Under the pieces are notes generated by a model that saw only the letters and a program-made list of their open reading frames with translations, had not been told where the DNA came from and did no database searches. The position numbers were made by a program, and so were the translations under genes. From Candidatus Woesearchaeota archaeon (GTDB lineage Archaea; Nanoarchaeota; Nanoarchaeia; Woesearchaeales; UBA11576), in contig DUGW01000077.1 of assembly GCA_013331125.1 (NCBI GenBank), positions 1 to 5,136 of the forward strand: DNA of 5,136 nt. The letters run 5' to 3'. Shown one piece after another: positions 1 to 5,136 of this stretch (its first letter is position 1; each line of letters starts with the position of its first letter).

Positions 1-587
1 CTTTGAGCACGAAGTTCGCGCAGGAAAACCCAGAACTGCTATCACCAGAGATAGACAGGCCAGAGAAGGCACTGTTCGACTCACCACTGTCAAAACTGAT
101 AAGGATAATGAACTTCGTGCTCAAAGGACCGACACAGGAAGTGATGAAATGCGTAAAGATAATGACAAGGGTAGAGACACCATTCGAACTGCTGGATTCA
201 CAGACACCACAGGCAAAGTTCGTCATGAAGAGGTTCGAGAAGATAAACAAACTCTATGAAGACCTGCTGGCATACTCGATAAAACAAGTATCAAAATCAA
301 AGATATTATTGGTAAAGTATGAAGAGAACAAGATGTCATTCTCAGGAGAGCTCGCAAACGAACTCCTGTACAGGTATCCCAACAAACTGATAATAGTCGG
401 GCGCGAGAAATCAGGAGAGATGAAATGCTCTTTGCGGTCCGGAAAGGGGATAAACATCCCGAAGGTACTGGAGAAAGCGATGGATGGAGTGCAAGGCTAT
501 GGCGGAGGGCATGAACATGCCTGCGGAGCATGCATAAAAGTAGAGGACTTCAAGAGATTCGTAGAACAGATAAAAGAAGAGATCTAG
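1..587 (+). CDS. DHH/DHHA1-family phosphoesterase (RecJ-like nuclease), C-terminal part, 5' end outside window
   Basis: The frame is open from the left edge and 194 residues are visible from a TTG at base 3. That TTG is probably internal, since no ribosome site is visible and the catalytic DHH half is missing. The C-terminal ~100 residues look like a DHHA1 substrate-binding domain: a beta-rich stretch (about residues 100-146, with the CSLRS strand at 142-146) leads to the signature GGGHEHACGA at residues 167-176, then a final helix. In this superfamily, RecJ-like exonucleases, archaeal GINS-associated nucleases and nanoRNases pair an N-terminal DHH metal centre with this domain to cleave phosphodiester bonds. 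The long helical segment before it (residues 25-95) suits a RecJ-like archaeal enzyme better than a short nanoRNase, but the exact subfamily cannot be fixed without the N-terminus. Its TAG stop overlaps the stop of the convergent zinc-ribbon gene. Confidence 0.85.
   Translation, partial: LSTKFAQENPELLSPEIDRPEKALFDSPLSKLIRIMNFVLKGPTQEVMKCVKIMTRVETPFELLDSQTPQAKFVMKRFEKINKLYEDLLAYSIKQVSKSKILLVKYEENKMSFSGELANELLYRYPNKLIIVGREKSGEMKCSLRSGKGINIPKVLEKAMDGVQGYGGGHEHACGACIKVEDFKRFVEQIKEEI
565..583 (-). terminator. Possible T-rich terminator for the zinc-ribbon gene
   Basis: Just past the minus-strand stop codon, the minus strand reads a pyrimidine/T-rich run (ATCTCTTCTTTTATCTGTTC). Archaeal RNA polymerase commonly stops at T-rich tracts without a hairpin. 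The run lies inside the coding sequence of the convergent phosphoesterase, so it may only reflect lysine and glutamate codons on the other strand. Confidence 0.25.
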
Positions 588-928
588 AAAGGCGAAGACG
601 AGACCTTGGTCCCGCACATAGGACAGTTCATAGGATATTTCTTCACAGAATCATGGATGAACGAGTGACGGCACTTGGAACAGGTATGCTTACGCTTCCC
701 ATCAGGGGTATAGACCTTAGGCTTGTAGGTCTTGGCAAGGACCTCATCATCCTTATCCCAACCGACAGGCTTGACATCCTTAGGCTCCTCCTTCTTAGGA
801 TTAAGGCGCTCCTTGACACAGTTAGGACAGACCATCATCCGATAGACAGGGTCAAGGACCAAGGCTGCGGAAGAGGTATGCTTACCGCAACGCCTGCACT
901 TCACCTGGACTTCATTGCCGAGATACAT
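584..928 (-). CDS. Small protein with two zinc ribbons (114 aa), function unknown
   Basis: The chosen ATG at 926-928 gives 114 residues beginning MYLGNEVQVKCRRCG. Four CxxC pairs are visible: C11/C14 with C34/C37, and C83/C86 with C102/C105. Together they form two four-cysteine zinc ribbons, one near each end, joined by a lysine- and proline-rich linker (about residues 40-75). Such proteins usually bind nucleic acid or partner proteins, but I do not recognise a named family. The start is favoured because a minus-strand TATA-like box (CTTAAATATT, about 948-958) lies about 25 bases upstream, which would put transcription initiation at or next to the ATG and give a leaderless mRNA; no Shine-Dalgarno is present. 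The frame stays open to base 1153, but that extension runs through the promoter and start of the neighbouring lipoprotein gene. Codons favour pyrimidine endings and AAG/GAG, unlike the + strand genes. Confidence 0.82.
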   Translation of the reverse strand: MYLGNEVQVKCRRCGKHTSSAALVLDPVYRMMVCPNCVKERLNPKKEEPKDVKPVGWDKDDEVLAKTYKPKVYTPDGKRKHTCSKCRHSFIHDSVKKYPMNCPMCGTKVSSSPF

Positions 929-947
929 GAGAAAGCAGTATGCAAGG

Positions 948-958
948 AAATATTTAAG
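948..958 (-). promoter_or_regulatory. TATA box for the zinc-ribbon gene (leaderless start)
   Basis: On the minus strand this reads CTTAAATATTT, a good archaeal TATA match. Its centre (about 953) is about 25 bases from the ATG at 928, the distance expected between a TATA centre and the transcription start. Transcript and coding sequence would therefore begin at almost the same base. Confidence 0.6.
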
Positions 959-992
959 CATATCTGTGGCAGAATGATGATGACGAAGGCAA

Positions 993-1003
993 TAATATAT
1001 AAA
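993..1003 (+). promoter_or_regulatory. TATA box for the lipoprotein gene
   Basis: TAATATATAAA on the + strand is a strong archaeal TATA element. Transcription would start about 25 bases downstream (around 1023-1027), giving a leader of about 25 bases that contains the GGTGAT ribosome site. It sits about 40 bases from the minus-strand TATA of the zinc-ribbon gene, and the two promoters point away from each other. Confidence 0.65.
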
Positions 1004-1040
1004 CCAAAACAGGCAAATAAAGGCCAAGAATACAGAAAAA

Positions 1041-1046
1041 GGTGAT
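1041..1046 (+). promoter_or_regulatory. Shine-Dalgarno site of the lipoprotein gene
   Basis: GGTGAT matches the complement of the archaeal 16S rRNA 3' end. It is followed by AAG and then ATG at 1050, which supports this start codon over any alternative. Confidence 0.75.
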
Positions 1047-1049
1047 AAG

Positions 1050-1607
1050 ATGAAAAAAACATCCATACCCATGATATTCTCAGCAGCCCTACTTATCCTC
1101 GCAGTGATAGCAGGCTGCAGACCTGCACAGCAAGCACAAGACACAGTCGACACCCTATCAGAATGCGACAGGATGAGCGAGGGAGGAAGGAAAGTGATGT
1201 GCTACGCGATGGCAGCAAACAAGATAGAGATGTGCGAAGGGGTAATAGGAAGGTTCAGAGACTCATGCGTACTGGCATTGGCAGAGACAGTATATGACAA
1301 AGAGAAAGTAAGCTATTGCTCATTGGCAGAGGCAGAAGGCAACAAAAAGATATGCGAAGCCCTGCTGATGGAAGACCCCCAGAAATGCTTCAATTGGGAG
1401 CAGGGATCAGGGACAGGCGCAGGGATAAGCATAAGGGACTGCATAGGACTGGTGGCAAGGAAGAACAAGGACCCAAGCGTATGCGATACCTTTGTCCAAA
1501 GGGCGCCAGAACTGCACAACCTATGCGGACTGACATCAGACCGCGAAGGCATGTTCGTGGCAGGGTCGCTGGAGAATGCAGAGCAATGCAAAAGCAACAT
1601 AGGCTGA
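1050..1607 (+). CDS. Cysteine-repeat lipoprotein, secreted and membrane-anchored (185 aa)
   Basis: The N-terminus is a clear lipoprotein signal peptide: MKKT, a hydrophobic core (residues 6-20), and a lipobox ending IAGC with the lipidated cysteine at C23. The mature part holds 11 more cysteines at residues 39, 51, 62, 73, 90, 102, 113, 131, 145, 159 and 180. Spacing is about 11-12 residues within groups (39-51-62-73 and 90-102-113) and 14-21 elsewhere. Segments between them are predicted helical, with recurring patterns such as C-x-x-A or C-x-x-(I/L) and basic residues just before a cysteine. This suggests a stack of short helices tied by disulfides, displayed outside the cell. Such Cys-rich helical repeats occur in hypothetical DPANN lipoproteins; no function is known to me. 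The gene has its own TATA box and Shine-Dalgarno site and ends 46 bases before the fused permease gene, which has a separate promoter. Confidence 0.88.
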   Translation: MKKTSIPMIFSAALLILAVIAGCRPAQQAQDTVDTLSECDRMSEGGRKVMCYAMAANKIEMCEGVIGRFRDSCVLALAETVYDKEKVSYCSLAEAEGNKKICEALLMEDPQKCFNWEQGSGTGAGISIRDCIGLVARKNKDPSVCDTFVQRAPELHNLCGLTSDREGMFVAGSLENAEQCKSNIG

Positions 1608-1611
1608 GCAG

Positions 1612-1625
1612 AAATATTTATAAAA
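1612..1625 (+). promoter_or_regulatory. TATA box for the voltage-sensor/permease/methyltransferase gene
   Basis: AAATATTTATAAAA just after the lipoprotein stop is a strong archaeal TATA element. The predicted transcription start falls around 1645-1650, only a few bases before the GTG at 1654, so the leader would be very short. A second, weaker AT-rich site (ATTTAAAAA, 1642-1650) lies closer to the gene. Confidence 0.6.
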
Positions 1626-1650
1626 TCATTTGATTGAACCCATTTAAAAA

Positions 1651-1658
1651 GAGGTGAT
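1651..1658 (+). promoter_or_regulatory. Shine-Dalgarno-like GAGGTGAT overlapping the GTG start codon
   Basis: GAGGTGAT is a near-perfect match to the archaeal anti-Shine-Dalgarno. However, the most upstream in-frame start codon (GTG, 1654-1656) lies inside it instead of 5-8 bases after it. No in-frame ATG, GTG or TTG lies at the normal distance; the next in-frame GTG is at 1690. Either the gene starts from a near-leaderless GTG, or the start is elsewhere or disturbed. Confidence 0.5.
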
Positions 1659-3957
1659 TGGCAGGCACAGGAGCAAAGTCGATGAGATAGTGCAGAATGT
1701 GATACCGATAGCTCTAGTGCTCCTTCTCACAGCAAGCATAGCAGAGCTGTTCTACGATGTCTCAGAATACTATCTGATGATAGACATATTCGACATGTTT
1801 GTCGTCATCATATTCGCAATAGACCTATTCTACAGGTGGAAAGAGACGCCTCACGCAGGAGAATTCCTAAGAAAACACTGGCTGGAGATCATAGCGACAA
1901 TACCCTTCAACATGATATTCATAGGCGTGGACTATCTGATATTCCTACGGGCACTGAGAGGAGTAAGGATAGTGACAAGGATGACAAGGCTCGTGAGGTT
2001 CGCCAGGTTCTTCAGGCTGCTGAGATTCCCAAGGTTCATCAGGATGCACAGGCATATGAAGCCTACAGAGATAAGGGAAGTACAGCCTCACGAGAAAGAG
2101 ATGAAAGGAGTCCTGAGCTTCAGAGTGATACTCCTGGTGACGATAAACTCGATAATGGGCACAGGCATCTGGTTCCTGACATCAGCAGGAGCAAAACACG
2201 CAGGACCTGCTTCTTTGGTATCATGGGCGATACTCTCAGTGGTGGCAGTATACATATCGATGTGCTTCTCAGAACTCACAGCCATGTTCCCGAAAGCAGG
2301 AGGAGTATACGAGTTCGCGAAACAGACATACGGAAGGTTCTGGTCATTCGTGATAGGATGGACAACATCTATAGCAGGATCAGTCACGATAGCGATGCTC
2401 ATGCTGGGAGCACTGCAATACATGATACCGATCAAATACGCAGCATACTATGTGCCGATAGCAGTGGTGCTGATAGTACTATTCAACTTCGTGGCATACA
2501 AAGGCATGCAGACAAGCACATACATGCTAGTTACGTTCGCACTGGTCACGATAGTCACCATATTATCCGCGATAATACCAGGACTGTTCACATTCAACCT
2601 GGACAATTTCACACCATTCTTTGTATTCCCGGCGATAAACATACTGCTGGCGATATTCTTCATAGCAGAGACATTCTTCGGATGGGAAAGCGCGATATTC
2701 CTGTCCGCGGAGACGAAGAATCCCAAAAAAGTGATGCCCAAGGCACTGATAATAGGCACATGCGCGATAGCAGCGTTCGCACTTCTGCTGGCATTCTCAG
2801 CGATGGGAGTGATACCCTGGCAAAAATACGCAGAATCAGTGGCCCCGCTGAGGGACCTGGGAGGGGTGTTCTTCGGAGGTGTAGGACTGATAATATTCAC
2901 GATACTGGTGTCAACATCGATAATAGGGGCAGTGGCAAGCTGGATAGTAACAGCACCAAGGCTGCTGATGGCACTGGCAGAAGACAAACTGTTCTTCGTG
3001 CACTTCGCAAAGATACACCCAAAACACAAAAGCCCATACGTATCGATAGTGTTCCAGGTAGTGGTGCTGTCAGTGCTGGTATACATAGGGGCAGGATCAT
3101 ACGAGACACTGCTCCACATGCTGATACCGATGATACTCCTGCTCTACTCAGCAGTACTGCTGAGCGTGGTCGTGCTGAGGGTGAAAAAACCCGAGATGCC
3201 GAGGCCATTCAAGGTGCCATTCGCGAAAGTAGGACCATTCGTGACTATAGCATTCATGGGATTCCTGATGTACATGTTCATAAGCCAGACACACGGATCC
3301 CTGGAGATAATCAAGATATCGATGTCACTGATAGCATTCGGAATACCAGCATACTTCTTCATAGAGATATTCTACGAACAGAGATACGTGAACATGAGAA
3401 GGAACTTCTGGGCAAGGATGTATCACGTGTACCATAAGATCCCGATGACAAGACCGCTGTTCAACAGGCTGATACACGCATGCGAGATAAATAAAGACTC
3501 AGTGGTTGTGGACTATGACTGCGGAGTGGGAGGGTTCACAAGGAAGATAATCAAGAAAGGCATCAAGTTCAAGAAGATATACGCAGTCGACAAGGCAGAA
3601 CACGAACTGAAGATATTCAAGGAATACATGAAAGACAAGAGAGTGAAGATATTCCTCCGTGAATCATGGAGACTGCCAAAGGAGATAAAAGATGTGGATG
3701 TGTTCGTATCATTCGGATCATTAGGGTATATCGATGACATGCCAGGATTCATCAAGCACATGAAACAGGTGATGAAGAAAGGAGGAAGGTTCTGCTTCTA
3801 CGTGAAGAACACATTCATCAACATGACACCCAATGCCCTGCTGGTAGGAGACAAGAAGAAGATACTCGCAATGTTCAAGACCGCAGGACTGGAAGCACAG
3901 TACATGAGGCACGGAAAACTGTTCAAGGAAGAGATATTCATATACGGGAAGAGATGA
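1654..3957 (+). CDS. Three-part fusion: voltage-sensor domain, APC amino acid permease, SAM methyltransferase (767 aa)
   Basis: One frame encodes three modules. Residues ~10-135 form a voltage sensor: S1 (14-33), S2 (42-60, with D44, D47 and D57), S3 (72-92, with E78 where Asp is usual), and S4 (97-130) with arginines at 99, 102, 105, 109, 112, 115, 118, 121, 124, 127 and 130. No S5-pore-S6 or TVGYG filter follows. Residues ~152-575 are a full APC-superfamily permease with about 12 helices: the TM1 break G169-T-G171, FPKAGG at 212-217, the TM6 segment around F342-G-W-E345, ETKNPKK at 353-359, and RPFKVP at 517-522. These transporters take up amino acids or related amines using ion or proton gradients. 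Residues ~583-767 resemble a class I SAM methyltransferase: motif I VVVDYDCGVGG (617-627), acidic D646 after strand 2, and a motif IV-like strand near 682-690. Both linkers and the methyltransferase are predicted cytosolic. Substrates are unknown. The GTG start is uncertain; the next in-frame option is GTG at 1690. Confidence 0.93.
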   Translation: MIGRHRSKVDEIVQNVIPIALVLLLTASIAELFYDVSEYYLMIDIFDMFVVIIFAIDLFYRWKETPHAGEFLRKHWLEIIATIPFNMIFIGVDYLIFLRALRGVRIVTRMTRLVRFARFFRLLRFPRFIRMHRHMKPTEIREVQPHEKEMKGVLSFRVILLVTINSIMGTGIWFLTSAGAKHAGPASLVSWAILSVVAVYISMCFSELTAMFPKAGGVYEFAKQTYGRFWSFVIGWTTSIAGSVTIAMLMLGALQYMIPIKYAAYYVPIAVVLIVLFNFVAYKGMQTSTYMLVTFALVTIVTILSAIIPGLFTFNLDNFTPFFVFPAINILLAIFFIAETFFGWESAIFLSAETKNPKKVMPKALIIGTCAIAAFALLLAFSAMGVIPWQKYAESVAPLRDLGGVFFGGVGLIIFTILVSTSIIGAVASWIVTAPRLLMALAEDKLFFVHFAKIHPKHKSPYVSIVFQVVVLSVLVYIGAGSYETLLHMLIPMILLLYSAVLLSVVVLRVKKPEMPRPFKVPFAKVGPFVTIAFMGFLMYMFISQTHGSLEIIKISMSLIAFGIPAYFFIEIFYEQRYVNMRRNFWARMYHVYHKIPMTRPLFNRLIHACEINKDSVVVDYDCGVGGFTRKIIKKGIKFKKIYAVDKAEHELKIFKEYMKDKRVKIFLRESWRLPKEIKDVDVFVSFGSLGYIDDMPGFIKHMKQVMKKGGRFCFYVKNTFINMTPNALLVGDKKKILAMFKTAGLEAQYMRHGKLFKEEIFIYGKR

Positions 3958-3958
3958 C

Positions 3959-4315
3959 ATGACACGATACCCGAGGATATCTGACACACCAGACAGGTTC
4001 GACAGGTCTGGAAATAAGCTATGCAGGAACTGCGAAAAGCCTGTCGGGGAAGGGAGAAGGCATTACTGTTCCAAAGAATGCATGGACAGATTCAACAGGG
4101 ACCATACGTGGATGTTCGTAAGGATGGACGTGCTACGCAGGGACAAGTACAGGTGCAGCATCTGCAAGAAAAGGTCCAGGAAATCACAGCTGGATGTGGA
4201 CCACATAATACCTGTGAAAGTAAGGGCTGACTTCTTCAACAAGAAGAACCTGAGGACGCTGTGCAAGGAGTGTCATAGGGCGAAGACAAAGCTTGATCAG
4301 GAAGCACTCATGTAG
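3959..4315 (+). CDS. HNH endonuclease-like protein with N-terminal zinc-binding module (118 aa)
   Basis: The ATG lies one base after the TGA of the fused permease gene, so the two are very probably co-transcribed and perhaps translationally coupled; no strong Shine-Dalgarno is seen. An N-terminal zinc module has C22/C25 and C37/C41 (CRNC...YCSKEC), like small archaeal zinc ribbons. The C-terminal half is an HNH core: structural cysteines C66/C69 and C102/C105, D81-H82 in LDVDHIIPV, N97 in the middle position, and H106 in CKECHRAKT. All HNH landmarks are present, so metal-dependent cleavage of DNA or RNA is plausible. HNH proteins of this size serve in restriction, mobile elements, phage packaging and DNA repair, and the sequence does not say which. 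The protein is basic (RRDKYR, KKRSRK), as expected for nucleic acid binding. The family call is firm and the role is unknown. Confidence 0.88.
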   Translation: MTRYPRISDTPDRFDRSGNKLCRNCEKPVGEGRRHYCSKECMDRFNRDHTWMFVRMDVLRRDKYRCSICKKRSRKSQLDVDHIIPVKVRADFFNKKNLRTLCKECHRAKTKLDQEALM

Positions 4316-4321
4316 AAAGTA

Positions 4322-5136
4322 TCATCTATCGTTCTTCTTTTTCGTCATAACAACCGCGCTCTCTTTCCGCGGATGGGCAGACAATAGAAGAGACCCCTTC
4401 TTCCACCAATATAACAGCGATAAGAGCAGCGCAGCAAACACAATCACCAATACAATATAGTATTGCCTTTTAAGCTGCTCAACCTGTTCATCAACTGGGA
4501 CTTCTTTACGCTCCGGAACGATCTGCGTCCCTGCGATATCTGAAATCTGCAGACTTTTCATCTCAGTACCAGACTCTGCTTTCTCCTCAGAAGATATCTC
4601 CTGTGCAGAGCTGCCTGATGGTCTGCTTCCTACTGGCCTTTCTTCTGGTCTTACCGGAGGAAGCAGCTCGTAAGGTTTCACATATGTACACTCTCGCTGT
4701 TGAGCAGGCTTTCCTGCGGTGCCACTGCAGCTGCCTTTGTTGGTGCAGCTTCGTGTCTGTATCCTGCTTTCGGGACATTTTGCGGGGGTCCAATCAGTGC
4801 AGGCCCATCTGTAAGTGCACCTCACTCCACCACCCCCACCTACGGTCGGCTGTGCCGGCGGGCTAGAAGGACAGGGCATTGTGCTTGTAATGTTCGTGAC
4901 ATCACTCGTGTTGACGTTGCCAGCGTGGTCTTTGGTATGAAGAGTCAAAGTATAAGAGGTTCCACAAGCAAGACCTGTGGCATTGTAATAAGTATTCGTC
5001 GTGTTTTGAACATTAAGACCATTGAGATAAACCAAAGTAGCGTTGAAGTCAGCATCAACAGGAAGAACCCAAGACCAATCAACAGCAGTAGTGTTGACAA
5101 AATCACTCTTTAGATTAGTGACAGAAGCAGGAGGCG
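4322..5136 (-). CDS. Surface protein with fibronectin III and thrombospondin-like modules and a C-terminal membrane anchor; N-terminus outside window
   Basis: The frame is open from the right edge; 270 residues are visible, and the TTG at 5035 is internal, since the fold continues upstream of it. Numbering from the first visible residue, 1-86 form a fibronectin type III-like domain (PPASVTNL at the start, W.W on strand B, then ATGL, SYTLTL and KDHAGNVN). After a proline/glycine linker (VGGGGG, about 98-103) comes a compact Cys-rich module (~105-152: WACTDW, C, QTRSC, GSC, QREC) resembling thrombospondin type 1 repeats. A low-complexity Ser/Glu/Pro stalk (~155-222) leads to a membrane helix (226-243, YYIVLVIVF...LLYWW) and a basic cytosolic tail of ~27 residues. 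Many N-x-T/S sites (NTT, NAT, NTS, NIT) suggest glycosylation outside the cell. This layout suits archaeal cell-surface or adhesion proteins; the ligand is unknown. Codons are T-ending and ATT is used for Ile, unlike the + strand genes. Confidence 0.87.
   Translation of the reverse strand, partial: PPASVTNLKSDFVNTTAVDWSWVLPVDADFNATLVYLNGLNVQNTTNTYYNATGLACGTSYTLTLHTKDHAGNVNTSDVTNITSTMPCPSSPPAQPTVGGGGGVRCTYRWACTDWTPAKCPESRIQTRSCTNKGSCSGTAGKPAQQRECTYVKPYELLPPVRPEERPVGSRPSGSSAQEISSEEKAESGTEMKSLQISDIAGTQIVPERKEVPVDEQVEQLKRQYYIVLVIVFAALLLSLLYWWKKGSLLLSAHPRKESAVVMTKKKNDR
4331..4343 (+). terminator. Possible T-rich terminator after the HNH gene
   Basis: GTTCTTCTTTTTC begins 15 bases after the HNH stop codon and would suit archaeal T-tract termination of the permease-HNH transcript. 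It also encodes the lysine-rich tail of the convergent surface protein on the other strand, so the T run may be incidental. Confidence 0.35.

Noticed and set aside
530..1045. A 171-codon + strand frame opposite the zinc-ribbon gene
   Set aside because: It overlaps the real cysteine-motif gene in antisense, has no ribosome site and no family features.
929..1153. N-terminal extension of the zinc-ribbon protein containing a hydrophobic stretch
   Set aside because: The apparent membrane segment comes from reading the A-rich promoter and lipoprotein start on the opposite strand. A TATA box sits inside it at the right distance for the ATG at 928.
1948..2110. A potassium-channel pore after the voltage sensor
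   Set aside because: No TVGYG-like filter or S5-P-S6 pattern follows S4; the next membrane segment carries the APC TM1 GTG motif.
2448..3119. A 223-codon minus-strand frame antisense to the permease
   Set aside because: It lies wholly inside the permease coding region with no promoter or ribosome site and no recognisable motif. It is a mirror of the biased codons opposite.
3400..3430. Separate start for the methyltransferase as an independent gene
   Set aside because: Internal ATG codons near here lack a Shine-Dalgarno or TATA box, and the frame is continuous with the permease, so a fusion is the simpler reading.
1836..3437. A 533-codon open frame overlapping the permease gene on the same strand
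   Set aside because: Its product is dominated by Arg, Asp, His, Ser and Thr with no domain pattern. Its length is explained by T depletion on the + strand, which removes stop codons. The overlapping frame encodes convincing conserved domains.
4700..5113. A 137-codon + strand frame opposite the surface protein
   Set aside because: The minus-strand frame has clear FnIII and Cys-rich signatures and runs to the window edge; this frame shows nothing coherent.

Overview
The window looks like part of an archaeal genome, most likely a DPANN-type lineage such as Woesearchaeota or a relative. The lineage is an inference from gene content and style, not a database match. Supporting signs are TATA boxes at archaeal spacing (TATATAAA, TTTATAAA, CTTAAATATT), GGTGAT Shine-Dalgarno sites matching the archaeal 16S tail, one start that appears leaderless, a RecJ-like DHH/DHHA1 phosphoesterase, small double zinc-ribbon proteins, a cysteine-repeat lipoprotein, and a surface protein with a fibronectin III fold and a thrombospondin-like Cys-rich module.

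Layout: bases 1-587 (+) hold the C-terminal part of a DHH/DHHA1 phosphoesterase cut by the window edge. It converges on a 114-residue double zinc-ribbon protein (584-928, -), and the two stop codons share one CTAG. A divergent promoter region (about 929-1049) separates the zinc-ribbon gene from a Cys-rich lipoprotein (1050-1607, +). A new promoter then drives a 767-residue membrane protein (1654-3957, +), followed after one base by a 118-residue HNH nuclease-like protein (3959-4315, +). The right end (4322-5136, -) is the C-terminal part of a membrane-anchored surface protein, open at the window edge.

The outstanding item is the 767-residue protein. In one uninterrupted frame it joins a four-helix voltage-sensor domain with an S4 helix of 11 regularly spaced arginines, a complete 12-helix APC-superfamily amino acid permease, and a cytosolic class I SAM-dependent methyltransferase domain. 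The voltage sensor is not followed by the usual ion-channel pore. I know of no described protein with this order of domains. It suggests a membrane-potential-responsive transporter coupled to methylation, with an HNH protein in the same transcription unit; the function is unproven.

The + strand is poor in T at third codon positions whichever way the gene points. The + genes prefer ATA, ACA, GCA and CTG, while the - genes prefer GTC, CTT, CCT and GAT. This lowers stop-codon frequency on the + strand and explains a 533-codon shadow frame inside the permease gene. There is no gene-free stretch longer than about 120 bases, and no tRNA, rRNA, CRISPR array or insertion sequence was seen.
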